From an uncultured Gammaproteobacteria bacterium (lineage in GTDB: Bacteria; Pseudomonadota; Gammaproteobacteria; Coxiellales; Coxiellaceae): a stretch of 11,245 nucleotides of DNA. The notes beneath the pieces were generated by a model. That model had not been told where the DNA came from and made no database searches. It saw only the letters and a list, made by a program, of their open reading frames with translations. Shown here piece by piece: positions 6,434-11,245 of the stretch. How positions within the stretch are numbered: the stretch's first letter is position 1; the number at the start of each line of letters is the position of its first letter. The position numbers were made by a program, and so were the translations under genes. The stretch covers positions 1-11,245 of the forward strand of contig CAIQCE010000284.1 of NCBI GenBank assembly GCA_903870185.1. Reading direction: 5' to 3'.

Positions 6434-6520
6434 TGTTGGTACCCCCCTGATTTTTCAATGCAGGCTATAGTTGATCAGATGGTGAGAGTAGTCAAGCAAT
6501 AGCAAAACTACCCACACTTT

Positions 6521-6536
6521 CTGTGCACAAGAACAG
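6521..6536. promoter_or_regulatory. Candidate LexA (SOS) box
   Basis: CTGTGCACAAGAACAG fits the gammaproteobacterial CTGT-N8-ACAG core exactly. It lies in the intergenic region upstream of dinB, a classical SOS gene. The inner octamer is not the usual alternating A/T, and the box is 114 nt before the first dinB start, so it would repress from a distance or act on another promoter. Confidence 0.5.
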
Positions 6537-6544
6537 TGGGTGCC

Positions 6545-6553
6545 TGTGGATAA
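6545..6553 (-). promoter_or_regulatory. Exact DnaA-box consensus
   Basis: TGTGGATAA is the complement of the DnaA consensus TTATCCACA. A single box with no cluster, so it is not an origin. It could titrate DnaA or couple nearby promoters to replication. Confidence 0.5.
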
Positions 6554-6603
6554 GTCCATCCAACCCTTTTATTATCAAAGCATCTCGTCAGTTTGAGTAA
6601 TTT

Positions 6604-6634
6604 TTGATCAATCTTGAAATGATCAAAATATAAT
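6604..6634 (+). promoter_or_regulatory. Candidate dinB promoter
   Basis: A consensus -10, TATAAT, at 6629-6634 with TTGATC at 6604-6609 as -35; the 19-nt spacer is long. Two TGATCA palindromes, one overlapping this -35 and one in the spacer, could bind a regulator. Confidence 0.4.
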
Positions 6635-6650
6635 CAAAATAACTTGATCT

Positions 6651-7937
6651 ATGAGTTTCTATCAGGCTACTATAAAGAGAATATATAGAGAACAAAAAGG
6701 ATGTGTTCTTATGAGCTCACACTGGCCCCACATTATCATTCATGTTGATCTCGATGCTTTTTTTGCCTCTATAGAACAAAGGGATTTTCCTGAGTTACAA
6801 GGAAAACCTATTGTCGTGACCAATGGAGCTTCCGGCACTACTATCATTACCTCTTCTTATGAGGCTCGACGTTATAAAATCAAAACCGGAATGCGCCTTA
6901 AAGAAGCCCTGCAGCTTTGCCCCTCTCTAATTCGAGCTCCCTCCCGCCCTCAAGCCTATGCGGCAGTCTCCACTAAAATTTTCGAAATCCTACATACCAT
7001 CACACCTGACATTGAAATTTTCTCAGTCGATGAAGCCTTTTTAGATTTATCGCAATGTCGATCCCTATATCACTCACCCAAAGCCGTCGGTCAGTTAATC
7101 AAAACACGTATTCTGGAAGCCACTCAATTGACCTGCTCTGTCGGCATTAGTGGCGACAAAACCACTGCCAAATATGCTTCAGGTTGCCGAAAACCGGATG
7201 GCCTCGTCATCATTCCACCTTGGAATGCTAAAGCAGTATTAGCCCCCCTACCCGTAAAAACTTTGTGCGGCATTAATGAAGGGGTCGCGAGTTTTTTAGC
7301 TCAATATGAAGTTTATACTTGCGGGGATATGAAAAAACTTCCGATAGGAGTCATGGCTAAACGGTTTGGAAATTTGGGCAGACGATTATGGAAAATGTGT
7401 CAAGGTGAAGATCCTCAACCCGTCGTGACTCAAGACAAAGAAGCTAAATCTTTAGGGCATGGAAAAATATTGCCGCCTAATACCAAAGATAAAAGCATCA
7501 TCTTATCGTATATCGCTCACATGGCCGACAAAGTAGGAAAACGATTACGATCGCATGATAAACAAGCACAGGATTTTTGGTTCGGCATCAAAACTCAAAA
7601 TGGTTGGGCAGGCAATCATTTTAAAACCGTTTTAGGCACAGCAGATGGACAATTAATTTATAAACGTGCTTATCAATATTTTTATGAAATCTGGGATGGA
7701 ACGGCTGTGATACAATGCCAAATCACCGCATTTAATCCTCAAAAAACTGGAGGTCAATCCGATTTATTTGCCGATACAGATGAAAAGCGTGAATCGATTA
7801 ATAAAGTCGTCGATTCTATCCAAGGTAAATTTGGATCCACCGCTATTATTAACGGTAGTTGTTATCAACCACTTTCCGCACCCGATGTCATTTCTCCTGC
7901 TTGGAGACCTGATGGGGTACGGAATAGTATTGAATAA
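6651..7937 (+). CDS. dinB: Y-family translesion DNA polymerase (DinB / Pol IV type)
   Basis: Error-prone polymerase that extends past damaged template bases. From the ATG at 6651 it is 428 residues, but the ATG at 6711 (residue 21, MSSHWPHIIIHVDLD) fits the family start and has AAGGA 9 nt upstream, giving 408; that start is preferred. Palm motifs are HVDLDAFFASIE (metal Asp 33; steric-gate Phe 38) and FSVDEAFLD (Asp127-Glu128). SVGISGDKTTAKYASG (163-178) and KPDGLVII (181-188) follow, then the helix-hairpin-helix thumb and the little finger from about 260. QSDLF at 369-373 fits a beta-clamp-binding motif, but some 55 residues follow it instead of ending the protein. It is longer than the E. 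coli 351-residue Pol IV, so a DinB-related subfamily is possible. Divergent from srkA. Confidence 0.93.
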   Translation: MSFYQATIKRIYREQKGCVLMSSHWPHIIIHVDLDAFFASIEQRDFPELQGKPIVVTNGASGTTIITSSYEARRYKIKTGMRLKEALQLCPSLIRAPSRPQAYAAVSTKIFEILHTITPDIEIFSVDEAFLDLSQCRSLYHSPKAVGQLIKTRILEATQLTCSVGISGDKTTAKYASGCRKPDGLVIIPPWNAKAVLAPLPVKTLCGINEGVASFLAQYEVYTCGDMKKLPIGVMAKRFGNLGRRLWKMCQGEDPQPVVTQDKEAKSLGHGKILPPNTKDKSIILSYIAHMADKVGKRLRSHDKQAQDFWFGIKTQNGWAGNHFKTVLGTADGQLIYKRAYQYFYEIWDGTAVIQCQITAFNPQKTGGQSDLFADTDEKRESINKVVDSIQGKFGSTAIINGSCYQPLSAPDVISPAWRPDGVRNSIE

Positions 7938-7969
7938 TTTACTAAAAAATTTGGGTCCCTGATGATTAA

Positions 7970-8221
7970 CTTGTTGAAGCACCCATTCCCATTCCTGTAA
8001 CTCCAGCAGAAAGCCCATCTACAGTCGTATCAGCCAAAGTAGAGCTTACTGGTAGAGCTACAGCAGAAACAACAGCTGAAGCAGCCGGAGCAGCACCAGC
8101 GGCACCACCTGAGGCAGCTGCAAATGAAGCTCCAAAAACAGTGTGTGTACCTGCCGTAGATAATTGGAACCTTGAAACAATTGCATCTATCCTGCTGGGT
8201 GCGCCTCCTGCGTGCGCTTAA
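7970..8221 (+). pseudogene. Startless Ala/Pro/Thr-rich reading frame, probable gene remnant
   Basis: Eighty-three codons are open after the TAA at 7967, ending in TAA at 8219-8221, but no ATG lies in frame and no ribosome site was found. The reading has low complexity: VEAPIPIPVTPAESPSTVVS, then an Ala-rich run with AETTAEAAGAAPAAPPEAAA, ending with a more ordinary VDNWNLETIASILLGAPPA. Its composition recalls the tail of the 1207-2523 protein. It is best seen as the 3' end of a lost gene of similar type. The minus-strand reading is Cys-rich and is a shadow of Ala codons. Confidence 0.35.
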
Positions 8222-8594
8222 ACTCTGCATAAACACATGATCTACGACTTCCACCCTTCTCTCTTAAGTGACTTCCACCAGTATAGAGGCTGAGCACACC
8301 AGACCCTTCCTGAGCATAGGAAGCTCGACGACCTGACACACTTGGAGGCTTTTCACCAAAATTGTCTGCGTCCTCTTCAGACCTTTCATAATCAACTCGC
8401 CCACCTCTTTCTGCTTCGACATGATAGATTGACATCGCTCCTTCATCTGAATCACTAGCTCCTAATTGCTTACTGATACTTTTAAGTAATCGACTCTTAC
8501 CACAGCCTGTTCTCCCTAAAATTAAATTAATTTTGTTTAATCCTTTTAAAGAAATTTCTCTTTCATCTACTTTGACTACACCTTCAGTACGCAT
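8187..8594 (-). CDS. Truncated P-loop ATPase, N-terminal fragment
   Basis: 135 residues. After a short strand, LKGLNKINLILGRTGCGKSR (17-36) is a clear Walker A loop (GRTGCGKS, 27-34) of the AAA/ABC-like type. VEAERGGRVDYE (59-70) resembles the PERGG segment I recall from some AAA-family ATPases. After about residue 78 that likeness ends. The rest is Ser/Gly/Arg-rich, and Walker B, signature and other ATPase motifs are absent, so it cannot be a complete ATPase. An AAGGG site 7 nt upstream supports the ATG. It follows aroE by 38 bp on the same strand and may be cotranscribed. Its tail overlaps the startless frame on the other strand by 35 bp. Either a decayed gene or a short protein that reuses a P-loop head; I lean to decay. 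Confidence 0.6.
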   Translation of the reverse strand: MRTEGVVKVDEREISLKGLNKINLILGRTGCGKSRLLKSISKQLGASDSDEGAMSIYHVEAERGGRVDYERSEEDADNFGEKPPSVSGRRASYAQEGSGVLSLYTGGSHLREKGGSRRSCVYAEFKRTQEAHPAG

Positions 8595-8632
8595 TTTTTA
8601 ACCCTTTTTTAAAATCTATAATTTAAGAGCAA

Positions 8633-9412
8633 CTATCTTAACAATTTTTCAAAATCCAACGAACGATCCAACCAAAGTTCAATTTGTCTCAGCGCCTGAT
8701 ATCGAAACATTTCCAACCCTGAAATCACCTGTGCTCCAGCTGCCTCTGCACGATTTAAAAATTCAGTATGAATGGGATTATAAATTAAATCGAAAACTAT
8801 TTGATTAGAATTAAAAGCATAATGTGGCAATGGTGAATTTTTAATATCAGGGTACATACCGATTGGAGTTGTATTAATAATGAAATCAAAACTTATCTTA
8901 TCAAATAAATCCCCCCCCACAACCTCACCTCCAGAATCTTGAATCACATCGAGTAATTTTTCTCGACTTCGATTCAACCAATATAATTTAGTTGAGTGCT
9001 GATTTAAAAAATAGGCAACCGCTCGCGCCGCACCACCCGCCCCTAAGATCAATATTTTTTGACCATCCCATTTAATATTTCGAAGCGCATATGCAATACC
9101 ATCCACATCCGTATTGTATCCATAGAGCTTTCCTTCTCGCTGAATTAAGGTATTAGCCGCCCCCAATGCTTGGACCTCAGGACTTTGAAAATCTAAATAG
9201 GGAATCACCGCTTGTTTAAAAGGCATAGTGACTGCAACCAATTCTGTCTTTAAGCTTTTAATTTTCTCTATTAAGAATTCTAGCTTGGGATTTGCAAAGG
9301 CTTCCAATTCAGCATTAACATCAAGAGCTTGATAAATGGCATTATGTAGCTGAGGACTTTCTGTATGCGACAGAGGATAACCGATCACCCAATTTATTTT
9401 TTTATGGCTCAT
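8633..9412 (-). CDS. aroE: Shikimate dehydrogenase AroE
   Basis: NADP-dependent reduction of 3-dehydroshikimate to shikimate, in the chorismate pathway to aromatic amino acids. The 259 residues are close to the roughly 270 of the family. The substrate domain carries GYPLSHTESPQLHN (11-24), the catalytic-Lys motif VTMPFK (61-66, K66), GAANTL (84-89) and GYNTDVDG (98-105, Asp 102). The nucleotide domain has GAGGAARA (124-131), NRS (147-149), NTTPIGM (180-186) and DLIYNP (208-213), and the protein ends with SGLEMFRYQA. The first motif has Thr where Ser is usual, and the end motif has FRYQA where L-V-QA is commoner; both are mild changes. The ribosome site is poor. Divergent from the carbonic anhydrase gene across 111 bp. 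Confidence 0.96.
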   Translation of the reverse strand: MSHKKINWVIGYPLSHTESPQLHNAIYQALDVNAELEAFANPKLEFLIEKIKSLKTELVAVTMPFKQAVIPYLDFQSPEVQALGAANTLIQREGKLYGYNTDVDGIAYALRNIKWDGQKILILGAGGAARAVAYFLNQHSTKLYWLNRSREKLLDVIQDSGGEVVGGDLFDKISFDFIINTTPIGMYPDIKNSPLPHYAFNSNQIVFDLIYNPIHTEFLNRAEAAGAQVISGLEMFRYQALRQIELWLDRSLDFEKLLR

Positions 9413-9486
9413 TGATTTGCATCCGAATTTATTTTAGCGTGGGTACTTTGCCCTGCATTCTGATTCTCGTCAATTCTGGGAAACAA

Positions 9487-9495
9487 TGCTAGGAT
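9487..9495 (+). promoter_or_regulatory. Extended -10 of the carbonic anhydrase gene
   Basis: TGCTAGGAT is an extended -10 (TG-N-TAGGAT) 28 nt before the ATG at 9524. No good -35 is visible, as is common for this promoter type. AAGGA at about -11 is the ribosome site. Confidence 0.4.
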
Positions 9496-9523
9496 AGTAG
9501 GTTTAAACACTTAAGGATATGCG

Positions 9524-10183
9524 ATGTCTCAAATACTAGATCCTATTCAACACTTGAAAGAAGGTTATTTGAAATTTAGGGAACATTACTTTAGTGATAA
9601 AACTCCGTTATACGAGCGCTTAGTAGAGGATGGTCAATCCCCCAAGGTGATGGTGATTGCTTGCTGTGACTCCCGAGTCGATCCTTCCATTATTACCACA
9701 GCAAATCCTGGTGAACTATTTATTGTTCGTAACGTGGCTAATTTAGTCCCTCCTTTTGATCCAGAGCCTCATGCTCATCAACACAGTACAAGTTCGGCGC
9801 TTGAATTCGCCGTCTGCTCGTTGAATGTAGAACATATTATTCTTTTCGGCCACAGTCACTGCGGAGGTATCAAAGCCTTAATGCAGCGTACCAAAAATTC
9901 CAAACCGACTGCTTTCATCGATGCCTGGATGGATATTGCGGAACCTGCCAAACATTTGGTTGAGGCTCTTTACTTCAATCAAGAGCCAGAAGAACAGTGC
10001 CGACGTTGCGAAGAACAAGCGATGCTGATTTCCTTAGTCAATTTAATGAGTTTCCCATGGATTGCTGAGCGAGTCACCGCCCAAAAACTTCAATTGCATG
10101 CATGGCATTTTGATCTGGAAAGTGGCAGCATTCGATCTTACAATGGTGATTTTGAGCATTTTAGCGATTTAAAAATCCCTTAA
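9524..10183 (+). CDS. Beta-class carbonic anhydrase
   Basis: Zinc enzyme that interconverts CO2 and bicarbonate in the cytoplasm, supplying bicarbonate for carboxylations and buffering pH. The 219 residues match the typical length. Zinc ligands are visible: C47 and D49 in ACCDSRVDP (46-54), and H110 and C113 in GHSHCGG (109-115). R51 of the Asp-Arg dyad is present. NPGELFIVRNVANLVPP (61-77) and the ALEFAV segment (92-97) are also characteristic. D49 may swap on and off zinc, as in the type II beta enzymes. It has its own promoter, and a 57-nt stem-loop structure follows the stop. Confidence 0.96.
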   Translation: MSQILDPIQHLKEGYLKFREHYFSDKTPLYERLVEDGQSPKVMVIACCDSRVDPSIITTANPGELFIVRNVANLVPPFDPEPHAHQHSTSSALEFAVCSLNVEHIILFGHSHCGGIKALMQRTKNSKPTAFIDAWMDIAEPAKHLVEALYFNQEPEEQCRRCEEQAMLISLVNLMSFPWIAERVTAQKLQLHAWHFDLESGSIRSYNGDFEHFSDLKIP

Positions 10184-10399
10184 GCTGTATAATCCTAGAT
10201 TCTGTACTTAAAGCCTACTACGAAGGCCAACTGCATTGAATCTAGGATAATTAACAATCAAATACATCGTAAAAATACAGTTTCGGTAGGTGTTTCTACG
10301 GCCTTCTGTTATGATGGCTAACTCATGCAAATGCTAAATCAGTGAGTAGTGACATTAAAAAATCTCCTTTTAACCGTTTTAAAGGACCTATTTAAAATC
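10184..10399. other. Spacer with inverted repeats between carbonic anhydrase and MFS genes
   Basis: ATCCTAGATTC (10192-10202) pairs perfectly with GAATCTAGGAT (10238-10248) around a 35-nt loop, which may stabilise the mRNA end. A looser complementarity exists between CCTAC...CGAA...ACTG (from 10213) and CAGTTTCGGTAGG (10279-10291). TGTTATGAT at 10317-10325 could be an extended -10 for the MFS gene. No further gene was seen. Confidence 0.5.
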
Positions 10400-11245
10400 A
10401 TGAATCCTAACCAATCTAGTTTTTACACGACCATCCAACCTTATTTAATCTGCCTAATGGCGGCTCTTTTCTACTTCTATGAATTCGCCCAACGTGTCAT
10501 GCCAAGCGCGATGCAAAATGAGTTGATGCAAACTTTTAGCATCGGGGCACAAGGACTCGGCGTACTGGCCTCATTATTTTATTATGGCTACACCCCTATG
10601 CAAATTCCTTCAGGGATTTTATTCGATCGTTATGGGCCTCGAGTCTTATTTACTGCGGCTGTTTTCATCTGCACAGTTGCTAGCTTATTTTTCAGCTTAA
10701 CAACCAACCTTTATTTAGCAGGTGCTGCTCGATTACTCATCGGCTTTGCTTCTTCATTTGCCTATGTAGGAGCTGTAGTGCTAGTAGGACGCTGGCTCCC
10801 TGGAAAATACTTCGCACTCACAGTGGGATTAATCCAACTCATGGGGAGCATCGGCGCCATTGCAGGTGAAGCTCCTATTGTGATTCTGGTCAGTCACTTT
10901 GGGTGGCGATCCACTATTATGTGGATGACTATCCTAGGCTTATCTTTAACCCTTCTATTTTGGTTAATCATTCGTGACCATCCTGATTCCACAGCTTCTA
11001 AAACCCCTCAACATGAATGGAAACCCCATAAACATCTGCTTAAAGAAGTCTTGGGCAACCCTCAAACTTGGTGGGTGGGCCTTTATGGATTTTGCTGTTG
11101 GGCTCCGATCCCTATTTTTGCAGAGCTCTGGGGCGTCCCTTATTTATCAAAACTTTTTCATATCAGCACGGCAAATGCAGCCGCTACCATTGCTATTATT
11201 TGGATTGGAACAGCCGTTGGAGGACCTCTTCTAGGCTGGTGGTCA
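10400..11245 (+). CDS. MFS transporter, 3' end outside window
   Basis: Major facilitator superfamily carrier of the inner membrane. My translation from the ATG at 10400 stays open for 282 codons to the right edge. Hydrophobic helices are apparent at about 14-33, 50-70, 83-101, 104-130, 138-160, 171-191 and 222-240, with another starting near 260. The motif-A loop between helices 2 and 3 reads GILFDRYGPR (72-81), with D76 and R77. The charged stretch at 192-215 is the central cytoplasmic loop. The N-terminal FYFYEFAQRVMPSAM (24-38) looks like the MFS carriers I recall from Legionella and Coxiella. Substrate cannot be told. AAAGGA lies 13 nt before the ATG, rather far. Confidence 0.92.
   Translation, partial: MNPNQSSFYTTIQPYLICLMAALFYFYEFAQRVMPSAMQNELMQTFSIGAQGLGVLASLFYYGYTPMQIPSGILFDRYGPRVLFTAAVFICTVASLFFSLTTNLYLAGAARLLIGFASSFAYVGAVVLVGRWLPGKYFALTVGLIQLMGSIGAIAGEAPIVILVSHFGWRSTIMWMTILGLSLTLLFWLIIRDHPDSTASKTPQHEWKPHKHLLKEVLGNPQTWWVGLYGFCCWAPIPIFAELWGVPYLSKLFHISTANAAATIAIIWIGTAVGGPLLGWWS

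Larger units (their letters stand above)
6434..6650. other. Divergent srkA-dinB regulatory spacer
   Basis: The 217-nt spacer holds promoters for both flanking genes, an exact LexA-type box (6521-6536), an exact DnaA box (6545-6553) and, near dinB, an AT-rich block with two TGATCA palindromes (6605-6610 and 6620-6625) and a repeated ATCAAAATA (6622-6630 and again from 6633). For srkA a minus-strand TTGACT (6495-6490) is a -35 candidate, but the -10 is poor. Confidence 0.6.

Noticed and set aside
6545..6553. Replication origin suggested by the DnaA box.
   Set aside because: Only one exact box, and no dnaA, dnaN or gidA nearby.
8030..8254. Cys/Ser-rich minus-strand frame.
   Set aside because: Its Cys and Ser content is the complement of Ala/Gly-rich codons on the other strand; no domain visible.

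Overview
The window (about 41% GC by eye) reads as an AT-rich gammaproteobacterial chromosome segment. SrkA, TrhO, YaiI, DinB, AroE and a beta-carbonic anhydrase are ordinary gammaproteobacterial housekeeping or accessory genes. The style of the MFS carrier, the HIR-type SPFH protein and a large orphan protein with two membrane helices and a low-complexity tail suggest a Legionellales/Coxiellaceae-like, possibly host-associated organism. That placement is inference; there is no rRNA or other marker gene here.

Layout. 1-1022 (-): ISAs1-family transposase, frame intact, running off the left edge; its probable IS end lies near 1093. 1098-1145: short palindromic repeat. 1207-2523 (+): orphan two-helix membrane protein, possibly an effector. 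2555-3382 (-): TrhO tRNA hydroxylase. 3383-3715: repeat-rich spacer with a 20-bp perfect palindrome, a 10-bp stem-loop and five exact 12-bp tandem repeats. 3716-4165 (+): YaiI/UPF0178. 4166-4417: spacer with a MITE-like palindrome of about 130 bp and degenerate repeats. 4418-5323 (-): SPFH protein resembling plant HIR proteins. 5364-5446: a large, nearly perfect hairpin of the same family as the repeat at 1098-1145. 5432-6433 (-): SrkA kinase. 6434-6650: divergent regulatory spacer with exact LexA-type and DnaA-type boxes. 6651-7937 (+): Y-family polymerase DinB. 7938-8594: decayed-looking stretch with a startless Ala-rich frame (+) and a short ATPase fragment (-). 8633-9412 (-): AroE. 9524-10183 (+): beta-carbonic anhydrase. 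10400-11245 (+): MFS transporter, cut by the right edge.

Most genes stand alone or are divergent or convergent, so there is no single pathway here. The most interesting structure is between the genes. Two copies of one dispersed palindromic repeat (25 of 30 bases identical over one arm) each carry a perfect TTGACA that points out of the repeat towards the next gene, with a plausible -10 box at or just beyond the repeat edge. One copy faces the orphan membrane protein and the other faces the SPFH gene. The second copy also supplies the last four codons and the stop codon of srkA. This suggests a small mobile element that rewires promoters and gene ends. I found no CRISPR array, tRNA or rRNA, and no clear multi-gene novel system.
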